The notes under the pieces: generated by a model
The model's database searches: none
Told to the model about the DNA's origin: nothing
The model's input: the letters and a program-made list of their open reading frames with translations, nothing else
Shown: piece after piece, positions 18,088 to 27,182 of the stretch
How the letters are laid out: every line of letters starts with the position of its first letter
How positions within the stretch are numbered: the stretch's first letter is position 1
Assembly: GCA_963770295.1 (NCBI GenBank)
Contig: CAVYPA010000017.1
Location: forward strand, 248,001 to 312,000
Source of the DNA: AWTP1-13 sp963770295
GTDB taxonomy: Bacteria; Pseudomonadota; Alphaproteobacteria; Rhizobiales; Hyphomicrobiaceae
DNA: 64,000 nt
Direction: 5' to 3'
Program-made: the position numbers and the translations under genes

Positions 18088-19107
18088 TTAACTCTTGCCC
18101 GTGCCGGGCTGTGCGCGTGCGCGTTGCAAGCTGAAGACGTAGCCCGCGCCGTCCTTGGTCATCCGACCGACCCCGGGCCAGGGGAAGTGGGAGCCATAGA
18201 TCATGATGTTATCTGCTACGACGCGATCGAGTAGCTTGCGACGCGAGGCCTCGGCCGCCGGCGCGTCTTGATCGTAGACCCCGTGCCAGCCTGGATGCCG
18301 CCCAACCAGCGCCGGCATGTACACGGCATCGGCGGCAATCATGAGTTGCTGATTGCCTGAGCTCAGGTGAAATGCGGTGTGACCGGGTGTGTGGCCCGGT
18401 GCATTGACAAAGCGGATGCCGGGCACAACTTCGTCCTCGCCGGCGACGGGCAAAACGTTCTTCCATTGCGGGATCACGGCTTGGATGCGCCGCGCAAGCG
18501 GCCTGCGGGCTTGGGGCATTTGGTCAATGCGCGACGGGTCCGTCCACCATTTGTATTCGGCGGCGGGCACGATGATCTCGGCATTGGGGAATACTGGTGC
18601 ATTGGTCCTGCTTTGCAGCAGCCCGAAGATGTGATCGGGATGGAAGTGCGAAATGAGTATTGTCTCGATCCGGCGAGGATCGATGCCGGCCGAACGCATA
18701 TTGCGCATCATATTCCCGGAGGTGAAGACCGATTGCGGATTGTAGGCCTGCACCTGACCACCACCTCCTGCATCGCAGAGCGTGAGCTTGCCGTTGACGT
18801 CGACCACGAGCGCCGAAATCGGAATCGGGATGAAATCGGTGCGCAACCCCGCGCTGGCCAGAGCCTTCTTGGTCTGCTCGACGGTGGCGTTGTTGAAGTA
18901 GGCTGGATCGTGCGCCTTCTCCCAGATGCCGTCGTACAAGGCGGTGCAGCGCGCTGCGCCGACGCGAAAGCGATGGAAACCCGGCATCGGTTCCGGCGTC
19001 TTGGCGCGGCGCACCGGCGCGCTCATGGCGATGGGCCCATCAAGCCCAAAGGCCGCCGCCGCTACCGCTGCCGACAGAATGACATCCCGACGTGTCGTAG
19101 CCCCCAT
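18088..19107 (-). CDS. Second Tat-type metallo-beta-lactamase-fold hydrolase
   Basis: About 339 residues from the ATG at 19107, which has AAGGGGG upstream; an in-frame start 45 bases earlier lacks a site. The N-terminus MGATTRRDVILSAAVAAAAF is Tat-like. The metal motif is SHFHPDHIFGL, and APGHTPGHTAFHLSSG and MIAADAVYMP match the other MBL protein in this window, so the two are paralogues. The TLCDAGGGGQVQAYNPQSVF stretch resembles quorum-quenching-like lactonases, but the substrate is unknown. The J-domain protein gene follows 124 bases downstream and may be a separate unit. Confidence 0.85.
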   Translation of the reverse strand: MGATTRRDVILSAAVAAAAFGLDGPIAMSAPVRRAKTPEPMPGFHRFRVGAARCTALYDGIWEKAHDPAYFNNATVEQTKKALASAGLRTDFIPIPISALVVDVNGKLTLCDAGGGGQVQAYNPQSVFTSGNMMRNMRSAGIDPRRIETILISHFHPDHIFGLLQSRTNAPVFPNAEIIVPAAEYKWWTDPSRIDQMPQARRPLARRIQAVIPQWKNVLPVAGEDEVVPGIRFVNAPGHTPGHTAFHLSSGNQQLMIAADAVYMPALVGRHPGWHGVYDQDAPAAEASRRKLLDRVVADNIMIYGSHFPWPGVGRMTKDGAGYVFSLQRARAQPGTGKS

Positions 19108-19900
19108 CGCAATACCCCCTTCGGCAAAGCATTCTTGGCTATTGGCGCTCACTCGACAATTAGGCTCAGGCGCGCGTGTTAGCGATCACACGATCGCAGT
19201 AATGGTTGCCAACCTCATAGCGCAGCGAGTTCGGCACTCCGGCAATAGCGGAGCAGCACTCCACCCCGCGGCTTTAACGCACGAGGGGACGAACTTATTC
19301 CATTCGAACTCGATTGAATTGTCATCCACGGCACATTAAGACGAAGAAAACAAGCTAGCCGCGCGAGCGAGCCTCGCCGGGCCGGAAGCCGCGGTCTCGG
19401 CCCATTCGGGTCTAGTCACGGTCGCTCGGCCGGCCCGACGATTGCGCAGCGCCTCTCACGGTCCAATGTGACAATGTCACAATGTGACAATGTCACAATG
19501 TGACAGCGAGCCACGCTGATCGGGCAAGACACAGCTAGGCGCCGCGCGTGGCAGGGTCCATTGAGCCGGCCGCGTCATCACATCGTTTCACACCGCAATC
19601 GCAATCACACGGGTATTGGCAGTGTCGTCCTATCTGCAGCGCCGGTCGACCGACCGTACGGAACAAGCCTGCGAACCTCCGGCGACCGGCGGCGGGCCAA
19701 CAGACCGCGCACCACAGCGCCGACACGGGTCAGGATGGCAGGCGCGGCAGAGCGCCTCGCCGCACCGGTGGCAAGGGGACTGGCCCGCGTCGAGTGCAGG
19801 TTAGCGTAGGTGTCCACGCCCGCGGTGATAAGGCGATCACCCTCACGACGCCGACAGCGTCAGCCTTGTGCCCATGAAGAGACATCAAAAACCATCGGGG
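19108..19900. other. Long intergenic region with palindromic tandem repeat
   Basis: Nearly 800 bases without a convincing gene. Part of it is less GC-rich than its surroundings (19200-19340). It contains the 16-bp palindromic repeat listed separately. Small frames around 19550-19810 are Arg/Ala-rich with no domain. The promoter of the divergent MBL gene lies at the left edge. Confidence 0.55.
19465..19505. repeat. 16-bp tandem repeat of a TGTGA-N5-TCACA palindrome
   Basis: The unit AATGTGACAATGTCAC occurs at 19465-19480 and 19481-19496, followed by a 9-base partial copy (19497-19505). Each unit contains the palindrome GTGACA-A-TGTCAC. This creates two complete TGTGA-N5-TCACA sites 16 bp apart plus a half-site. 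The layout looks like a cluster of operator sites for a dimeric regulator. Confidence 0.75.
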
Positions 19901-20714
19901 CTAAGTGGTCGCCGTGATCACAAACCCTTGGATCTTTGCTGCCACCTCCCCGTTTCCATGCCGCCTCGCCATTGCCGCGGCGGCATAATCTGTTGCGGCT
20001 TGAAGTTTGTCTGCTCCCCTTGCCTCGATCTCATTGCGCAGCGGCGTACCCTGGCAGTAGGCAAGGGCTGGATAGCGTGCTGATGGCGCGCCGCTCTGCT
20101 CTCGGCGCGTCTCGATCGTAATAGTGCAAAAACCAGCGCTTTGCAGCTCCTCGCGGATCAACGACACGTCATGGTAGCCATGGGGCGTCCGCGCCAAGAA
20201 GCGCGGCGGATCGCTGGGAAAAAACTCAGCGAGCGCATGAGTGACATCGTTCGCGAATGTATTCTCTTCAATACGATCCCAGACGTTGAACAGCCAACGG
20301 CCGCCCGGCTTGAGAACCCGTCTCACCTCACAATATGCGCGAACCCGGTCGGGAAAAAACATCGCGCCAAACTGACAGCAGACGACATCGAAGGCCGAAA
20401 TCCTCGAACGGCAAGGCCAGCGCATCTGTCTGCTGCCAGGTGATCCGCGCATCCGCGCCTTGGCGCTCCGCGGCCCGGTCGAGCATCGGCTGATTGAGAT
20501 CAGTCACCACATAGTGGCAAGCCGGAGAAAGCCTGGCCGCAAGCGCGCGCGTGACCACACCACTACCGGCGGCTGTCTCGAGAACGGCGGTCGGAGAAAG
20601 GTTGGCCGCGCGCTGTGCAAGATCCTGGGCAAAACCTTGGAAAATCAGCGGCACCAAGTAGTCGTCGTAGATCTTGGGGATCGAGCCGATGAATACCTTG
20701 TCGGACTGAGACAT
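19901..20714 (-). pseudogene. Class I SAM-dependent methyltransferase, interrupted by a +1 frameshift
   Basis: The N-terminal part starts at the ATG at 20714 (MSQSDKVFIGSIPKIYDDYL) and includes the SAM motif VLETAAGSGVVTRAL and the acidic VTDLNQPML. At about 20398-20400 an extra base in an AAA run (TTT on the coding strand) changes the frame just after LPFED. The rest follows in the second frame: AFDVVCCQFGAMFFPDR, then VLKPGGRWLFNVWDR. Corrected, it is about 270 residues, normal for a ubiE-like methyltransferase of unknown substrate. All core motifs survive, so either a sequence error or a very recent mutation is likely. Confidence 0.8.
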
Positions 20715-20951
20715 TGTCTTGGTCCCTACGTTGTCCATTTCACAGCAGACCGACAAACTCGCGCAGGCGTGGCGTGCGATTGAGATTAGGCCATTTCACC
20801 CCTAGGGTCCAAGGTCGCGAAGGGTCAAGAGCGCCATTGGCTCGCTCGAGCGCGAGACGGATGCCGACGCTGAGGAGCCCGAGCGCGTTTTCGACGTGCA
20901 GGGCCCGCCGGCCGCAGTACGTTAGGGTTTGAGCCAAGAGGAGAGCCGCAA

Positions 20952-21695
20952 ATGTCCAAGCGCGTTGCCGTGATAACCGGTGGCATGGGAGGTCTCGGCG
21001 AGACCATCAGCACCAAGATGGCGGATGCGGGCTACGGGGTGGTCGTCACCTATTCGCCATCGAATAAGACCTCCGACAAGTGGCTGGCGGCCATGCAGGA
21101 GAAAGGCTACCGCTTCAATGCCTATGCCTGCGACGTCACCGATTTCCCCTCGAGCAAAGCCTGTGTCGAGCGGGTAGTCGCCGAGGTCGGCCCGGTCGAT
21201 ATCCTGGTGAACAACGCCGGCATCACCAAAGACATGACCTTCCGCAAAATGGGCAAGGCCGAATGGGACGCGGTCATCAAGACCAATCTTGATTCGGTAT
21301 TCAACATGACCAAGCAGGTTTACGACGGCATGATGGACCGCGGCTGGGGCCGCATCATCAACGTCTCCTCGGTCAACGGCTCCAAGGGCGCGTTCGGGCA
21401 GACCAACTATGCCGCCGCGAAAGCCGGCATGCACGGCTTCACCAAGTCGCTGGCCTTGGAGTCGGCGCGCAAGGGCGTAACCGTCAACACCATTTCGCCG
21501 GGCTACATCGGCACCAAAATGGTGACGGCCATCCCCAAGGCCGTGCTTGACAGCAAGATCCTGCCGCAGATCCCAATCTCGCGGCTCGGCAAACCCGAAG
21601 AAGTCGCCGGCTTGATTATCTATTTGTGCTCGCAAGAGGCAGCCTTCGTCACTGGCGCCAACATCGCCATCAACGGTGGCCAGCACATGCAATAG
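20952..21695 (+). CDS. phbB: Acetoacetyl-CoA reductase, short-chain dehydrogenase
   Basis: This 247-residue SDR has the NADPH motif TGGMGGLGETIS near residue 10, then NNAGITKDMTF and NLDSVFNMTKQV. The catalytic Ser-Tyr-Lys set is in NVSSVNGSKGAFGQTNYAAA followed by KAGMHGFTKSLA. The late segment VTVNTISPGYIGTKMV and the end INGGQHMQ match PhaB/PhbB enzymes closely. The enzyme reduces acetoacetyl-CoA to (R)-3-hydroxybutyryl-CoA for polyhydroxybutyrate. AGGAG lies eight bases before the ATG. The thiolase and polymerase genes are not in the window, though a phasin-like gene lies at 39160. Confidence 0.95.
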   Translation: MSKRVAVITGGMGGLGETISTKMADAGYGVVVTYSPSNKTSDKWLAAMQEKGYRFNAYACDVTDFPSSKACVERVVAEVGPVDILVNNAGITKDMTFRKMGKAEWDAVIKTNLDSVFNMTKQVYDGMMDRGWGRIINVSSVNGSKGAFGQTNYAAAKAGMHGFTKSLALESARKGVTVNTISPGYIGTKMVTAIPKAVLDSKILPQIPISRLGKPEEVAGLIIYLCSQEAAFVTGANIAINGGQHMQ

Positions 21696-21972
21696 GGGCG
21701 CCGGCCGACGCCGGCAGCCGCCAGGAGAGCGCGCCAGTGGACAAAGCCATGCTGGCACCCGGGGCTTGGCTGTGCTGCTCGGGGCCTTGCTGATCGCCGT
21801 ACCGGGCGCGTTGGCGCGTGAGCCGCCTGGCCCCCACGCTGAGGATTGGCACCGCCTCGGTGGCGGGCATTGGGGGGCCAAGGCCTGGTGGGCAAGGCCT
21901 GGTGGCAAGGCATGCTGGCAAGGCATGGGGTTGCGCGGGCGGCGGCGTGCGCGCTCCGCCAGCTTCCCTTCC

Positions 21973-23073
21973 TCAGGAGGCCTTGAGCACGCCGCGGCGG
22001 ATCTGGTCCTCCTCGATGAACTCAAAGAGGGCCTTGAAGTTGCCCTCGCCGAAGCCCTCATCGCCCTTGCGTTGGATGAACTCGAAAAAGATCGGACCGA
22101 TCACGGTCTTGGAGAAGATCTGCAGCAGGACGCGGGTGTGCCCGCCGTCGACCACGCCTTCGCCGTCGATCAAAATGCCGTGCTTCTCGAGGCGCGCGAT
22201 CGGCTCGGTGTGGCCTTTAACGCGGCTGCGCGAGCGCTCATAGTAGACGGCGGGCGGCCCCGGCATGAATTTGAGGCCGCGGGAGGCCAGCGCGTCGGTG
22301 GCGGCATAGATGTCGTTGCAGCCCACCGCAATGTGCTGGATGCCCTCGCCCTTGTATTGCCGCAGATACTCCTCGATCTGGCTCTTATCGTCGGCGCTCT
22401 CGTTGATCGGGATGCGGATCTTGCCGCAGGGCGAGGTCAGCGCGCGGCTGGTCAGACCCGTCAGCTTGCCCTCGATGTTGAAAAAGCGGATCTCGCGGAA
22501 CTTGAAGGTTTCCGCATAGAAACGGTACCAGGTGTCCATGTTACCGCGCCGGACATTGTGCGTCAGGTGATCGATATAGTGAAATCCGACCCCCTGCGGC
22601 TTGGGATCTGCCGCACCCAGCCAGTGGAACTCCCGATCATAGGGCGAACCCTCCGCCGGGCGCTCGACCAGGTACAAGAGCGAGCCGCCGATGCCGATCA
22701 CCGCGGGCACGTCGAGGGAGGTATCGGAGCCCTGATATTGGCTCCCACCGCAGGCGATGACGCGCTCGAGCGCCTGCCTGGCATCGGCCACGCGCCAGGC
22801 CATGGCCGGCGCCGAGGGTCCATGCTCGGCCACAAAGCGGGCGGCGTGCGCCTCGGGCTCGCGGTTGATGAGGTAGTTGATGCGGCCCTGGCGGTAGAGC
22901 GAAATGTTCTTGGCCTTGTGCCGGGCAACCTCGACATAGCCCATCTGCTGGAACAGCCGCTCGAGTTCGAGCGGGCGGGGATGGGCAAACTCCACGAATT
23001 CGAAGCCATCCGTGCCGGCGGGGTTAGCCGGGCTGATGCTCGCCGGGGGCGCATCGTGCGGGAACGGACCCAT
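21973..23073 (-). CDS. hpd: 4-hydroxyphenylpyruvate dioxygenase
   Basis: About 366 residues from the ATG at 23073, which has GGGAG upstream; an ATG 15 bases earlier lacks one. The iron-binding two-His-one-Glu triad is in FHYIDHLTHNV, GIQHIAVGCNDI and PIFFEFIQRKG, and the C-terminal gate segment GFGEGNFKALFEFIEEDQIR is complete. The enzyme converts 4-hydroxyphenylpyruvate to homogentisate in tyrosine breakdown. It is divergently transcribed from an Lrp-type regulator 134 bases away, the usual arrangement for hpd control. The homogentisate genes are not in this window. Confidence 0.95.
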   Translation of the reverse strand: MGPFPHDAPPASISPANPAGTDGFEFVEFAHPRPLELERLFQQMGYVEVARHKAKNISLYRQGRINYLINREPEAHAARFVAEHGPSAPAMAWRVADARQALERVIACGGSQYQGSDTSLDVPAVIGIGGSLLYLVERPAEGSPYDREFHWLGAADPKPQGVGFHYIDHLTHNVRRGNMDTWYRFYAETFKFREIRFFNIEGKLTGLTSRALTSPCGKIRIPINESADDKSQIEEYLRQYKGEGIQHIAVGCNDIYAATDALASRGLKFMPGPPAVYYERSRSRVKGHTEPIARLEKHGILIDGEGVVDGGHTRVLLQIFSKTVIGPIFFEFIQRKGDEGFGEGNFKALFEFIEEDQIRRGVLKAS

Positions 23074-23091
23074 CGCGGTCTCCCTCATTAA

Positions 23092-23183
23092 TTTAAGATG
23101 CACAATGCTACCGGTAACACCGCGCATACGGCTTGCGTAAAGCCGCATTTGCCGGGCATGATTGCAAAGATCATGCATCTAAA
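23092..23183. promoter_or_regulatory. hpd-lrp divergent control region with inverted repeats
   Basis: A near-perfect inverted repeat brackets the region: TTTAAGATGCA at 23092-23102 and TGCATCTAAA at 23174-23183. In the middle is a perfect CGGCTT-N5-AAGCCG palindrome (23129-23145). The outer arms lie close to the two start codons. These are good candidates for the binding sites of the adjacent Lrp-type regulator acting on both promoters. Confidence 0.5.
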
Positions 23184-23207
23184 ATGGCAAACGTGCGGAG
23201 GTTGTGC

Positions 23208-23679
23208 ATGGATGCCTTCGACCGAAAGTTGCTGGCCGCCCTGCAGGACGATGGCCGGCTGACCAATCAAGAGCTCGCCGACCGCGTTGGGCTCTCCTCC
23301 TCGCAATGCTCGCGCCGGCGCGCCGCGCTCGAGTTCGGCCGGCATCATCGAGAGCTACCATGCGCACTTGTCGGCCGCGGCACTCGGACTGGGTGTCGTG
23401 GTGTTCGTGGCGGTCACGCTCGCCACGCATTCCCCCGATACCTCGAAACTTTTCCGGCGCCTGATCGACGGCCTCGAGGAGGTGCAGGAGGCCTATGCTT
23501 TGACGGGGACGGCGGACTATCTCGTCAAACTGGTCGTGCCGGACCTCAAGGCGCTGTCGGACATTCTCAACGACGTGTTCTTGCCGCACGCCAGTATCCA
23601 ACACGTGCACTCATCAATCGTTCTCGATCGCCTGAAGCAAACCTCGAGCCTTCCCTTGGGCCACATTCCCCGCCCCTAG
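23208..23679 (+). pseudogene. Lrp/AsnC family regulator, interrupted by a +1 frameshift
   Basis: From the ATG at 23208 the protein begins MDAFDRKLLAALQDDGRLTN and continues through the Lrp helix-turn-helix (ELADRVGLSSSQCSRRRAAL). After ALE at about 23330 one extra T shifts the frame. Dropping it gives SAGIIESYHAHLSAAALGLG, then the C-terminal ligand-binding (RAM) domain with ALTGTADYLVKLVVPDLKAL. Corrected length is about 156 residues, normal for the family. Lrp-type proteins form octamers and sense amino acids. Its position opposite hpd suggests control of tyrosine catabolism. The rest of the gene is well conserved. Confidence 0.82.
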
Positions 23680-23765
23680 CAGGCAACCGCTGCCGCTTTT
23701 GCGCCGGCGATGCCCGCAGCGTCCGCCACGACGGCTCCCGCGGGCGCCAGGACGGCGTGCCGCCA

Positions 23766-26586
23766 TCAGTGGCAACGGTCGGCGGCGCCCAGTGCGTGCA
23801 GGACCTTCCAGTCAGCCCTGGGATCGACCAACCGCACCCCGTCATTGGCGACCGCAACCTCAATAACGCAGTTCACGCCGCTCGGGCCGAAGGTGAGCGC
23901 GACCGTGCCATTGAGCTCGTAGGGGATGAGATCGCGGATCACACTGGTGCCGTATCCCGTCTCGGTCGGGGGAACCACCGTAGGCCCGCCAGCTTCAAGC
24001 CATTCAAGCTTCAGCTTCGTCGGCACGCCCGCGTTCGACAGCCGCTGCCAACGCACACGCACCCGGCCGCGCGGCGTCGACAGCGCCCCGTATTTGGCGG
24101 CGTTAGTGGCAAGCTCGTGCAACACCATCGCCGTGGCCTGGGTCGCTGCCGCCGCCAGCACGATCTCGGGGCCTTCCACCACGGTATTTCCGTCCGTGGC
24201 ATAGGGCGCCAGCTCGCGGTTGACGAGGTCGGCCAGGCTGACCCCCTGCCAGCGGTTGCGGCTGAGCAGATCGTGCGCGTCCGCCATCGATTGGATGCGA
24301 CGGTCCAGCGTGTCTATGAAATCTTCCATTGAGCCTTTGCGCTCACCCGTGCGCCTGGCGATCGCGGCGACGCTGGCAAGGACATTCTTGACGCGATGGT
24401 CGAGCTCGGCGATCAGCAGGCTCTGCTGTTCCTCCGCGCGTTTGCGCTCGGTGATCTCCTCGCATACCAGCAGTAGCCCCAGAGTCTCGCACGGCGCGTG
24501 CTAGTTCTCTGACCCATATGATGCTGCCGTCGCGATGCACCTTGCGCAATTCCGTCGTGACCACCGTTTCGGGATTCTTCGCGCACCGCGCAAGGTGCCG
24601 CAGCGCGGCCTCCCGGTCCTCGGCGTGGACGACCTGAAGCACCGACTGTCCCACCAGCTCGGCCGGTGTGTAGCCAAGCTGTTGGGCGCCGAATTCGTTG
24701 ACCGAGAGCACCATGCCCCCGGCATCCACGGTGAAGTACATGGATGGATTGTCATCGTAGAGGGCACGGTAGCGTGCCTCACTCTCCTGCAGGGCGGCTG
24801 CAGCACGCTTGCGCTCGGTGATATCGATGTTGACGCCGACGAGGCGTGTCGGGCGTCCGTCGTCAGCGTAGGAAAGCAGGCCGCGCAATTCGATCCAGCG
24901 CGTCTTGCCATCCGGCAAAACGATGCGGTACTCCGTGTTGTGCTCTGAGCGCCGGTCGGCGAACGCCTCACTGCGAAGAGCATCGAGGCGGGCGAGATCA
25001 TCAACTTGGACACGGGTGCGCCAGTCCACCCGCGCAAACTCCACAGTACCCTCGGCTAATCCGTGGATGGTGGCGTAACCAGGTGATATCTGCACCTTGC
25101 CGGTAGCAATATCGATCGCGAAGCTACCCACGCGCGCCGCTCTCTCGGCCAGCTGCAGCTGCGCCTCACGCTCGGCCAGCGCCAGTTCAGCTTTCTTGCG
25201 CTCGCTGATGTCGTGGGTGATGCCGCTTACCCGTAGGGGTCGGCCATCCGCATCACGCTCGATTGACCCCTCTGCCGTGACCCAGCGCACGCCCTCGCTG
25301 ACATTCAGGCGAAATTCCAAGCCGTAGATCGCGGCCGTGCCAACGGCTTTCCAGAATTGGCTCATCACGCGGTCGCGATCCAACGGATGAATGGTGTCGA
25401 CCATGGCGCTGAAGTCCCCAGGCAACGCGCCCTCCGCCAGATCGAGAAGGCGGCGGACGGGACCCGCCGAGTGCACGGTGTTGCGCTCAAGATCCACATC
25501 CCAGGCGATGACGTTGGCCGCATCCAGGCTCGATCGCAGTCTGGTCTCGCTTTCCGCAAGCGCTGCTTGATGCCGGCGCCGCTCGGCAAAGATCGCGGCC
25601 AGGGCAAGCGCCGCCAGGGTGGTGCCGAGCATTGCAAGCTGGGCGGCCAAGACACGGTCGGCGAGTGCCTGGCTCGGGTCGCCGTAGCGGCCCAACTCGC
25701 GAATGGTGGTCCAGACGATGCCGGCGGCAATCGTGAATACGGCCGCAGCCGCAAACACGGGACGGCAGCGGGCGCCGAGCCAGAGCAACAGCGGAAATAG
25801 AAAACTGGCCGGCTCGATTAACGAAGAAGATCCTGCAAGGTGCGCCAAGGCCAAGGCGTTCGTCACGGCGGTGACGACGACGGCGAGGCTGCCTTCAAGG
25901 AGCTCACGCCGGGGCGGCAGATCACGCGCGGCCGCCACCGCGCCAATCAAGAGCGGTGCAACCGTGACCGCACCTAGCACATCGGCCGCGAACCAAACCT
26001 TCCAGACCTCGACAAAATTGGCGCTGGGAGGGCCAAGCAGCTGCATCGCGCCCGAAGCGACACCGGCCGCTGCCGCCGTAGCCACAGTCGTCGCCGCAAA
26101 AAACCCAAGTACGCCGCGCAGGCTGTCGAGACTGAAGGCGGGACCGAGCCAGCGGGCAATCAACCACATCGCCAACAGCGCCTCGCCGGCATTGCACAAA
26201 CCGAACGCGAGCGCACTGGAAAGGCTCCGCTCCACGCTGACACTGGCTGCAAAGGTTGCCGCGATCACGCCGGCGGCCACCGGCACCCGTGCCCAGGGCC
26301 CGAACGCCACCAGCATGCCGATAGAAATGCCCGAGGCAGGCCAGAACACCGCCACCGGTTCCGCGGTGGTCAGCAGCACCAGTCCCAATCGCGCGGCCAG
26401 GAAGTAGGCAACGCCCACCGCGACGGCGAGACCAATCCCGCGCGACCCCTGCGCCGCGGCAACGGGCGAGGAGCCGTGATTGGCAATCAGCGCCGTCATG
26501 GCCGCCAGCAGGCGCGAGCCCTGCCGGCCAAACCACTGCTTAACGTCACGCGCCTGCGAACGGGACCGAGAAGATAAAGGGATCAT
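23766..26586 (-). pseudogene. MASE1-PAS-PAS-PAS histidine kinase (HWE/HisKA_2 type), interrupted by a frameshift
   Basis: The start is the ATG at 26586 with AAGG upstream. The protein begins with a multi-helix MASE1 sensory domain (GVAYFLAARLGLVLL, FWPASGISIGMLVAFGPWAR). Three PAS/PAC units follow, each ending in an ITHDISERKK or IDITERKRA type motif. At about 24481-24490 the frame changes; the next frame carries the phosphoacceptor box SLLIAELDHRVKNVLASVAA and the ATPase domain (VLHELATNAAKYGALSTPRG, GYGTSVIRDLIPYE). Corrected length is about 939 residues. The H-box with DHRVKN marks the HWE/HisKA_2 group. No response regulator is adjacent, so its partner is unknown. Confidence 0.82.
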
Positions 26587-27182
26587 CGCACCTTCAATGT
26601 CCGGGGACCGCCTATTGTGGGCTGCTCTGTCGCCCAGCAAGCCGCATGGGCAACGGCACCGCCCGGTGCCTGCAAGAGCCCTGGCGAGGCGACCGTAAAC
26701 CTCGGGCCTGGGGCACCTCCTGTAGCGGCCTTTGCTGGCGGTGCCTATAGTCACGCAGCGGCACTTGGGCGGTGGTTTGTTGAGAGGAACCAAGACCCAG
26801 ACCGCAGATAGCCATGGCACCAAATTGATCAAAGTTAAATCCTCGCATGCCACGGCTGCGTTCGACGCGAGGTGCCCAACATCAGGCCCGAGCACCCTGC
26901 CGCAGGCGTGGCTTGGCATGGGTTGGGGATTGTCGCGCGCTTCACGCGCCTGTGCGAGTTGTTGTCGCAGTCCGCCCCGGCGCGTGGGCTACCCCGCACA
27001 AGGCAGGCTCCCGGTCAGGACCAGGTCCGGCCCAGGTCCGACCCAGGTCCGGCCCAGGTCCGGCCCAGTTCGGGCCCAGGTCGGGCCCAGGTCGGGCCCA
27101 GGTCGGGCGAGGGCAACATCGCCCCCATCAGCGTGCGAGCTTGCGGGTGGAGGCGATAGCCGTCGGCGCGGCGGGGCAAGGC
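26587..27182. other. Intergenic region with 11-bp tandem repeat, no gene seen
   Basis: About 600 bases between the kinase start and the end of gudD. It contains an eight-copy 11-bp repeat, listed separately. The remaining sequence gives only open frames without domain character. Confidence 0.55.
27021..27108. repeat. Eight-copy 11-bp GC-rich tandem repeat
   Basis: Eight head-to-tail copies of an 11-bp unit fill 27021-27108 without gaps. Copies 1-4 are CCAGGTCCGGC (copy 2 ends GAC); copy 5 is a hybrid CCAGTTCGGGC; copies 6-8 are CCAGGTCGGGC. The array therefore has two homogenised halves. The 11-bp period is about one helical turn and is not a codon multiple. It lies just 3' of gudD. Confidence 0.85.

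Noticed and set aside
19465..19505. Short CRISPR-like array
   Set aside because: Units are 16 bp with no spacers; it is a palindromic tandem repeat.
21676..23091. Long plus-strand frame over hpd with a signal-like start near 21770
   Set aside because: Most of it is the antisense of hpd. The hydrophobic segment LAVLLGALLIAVPGALA is followed by a Trp/Gly-rich part encoded by short direct repeats (21880-21930), but no stop or good start frames it as a gene.
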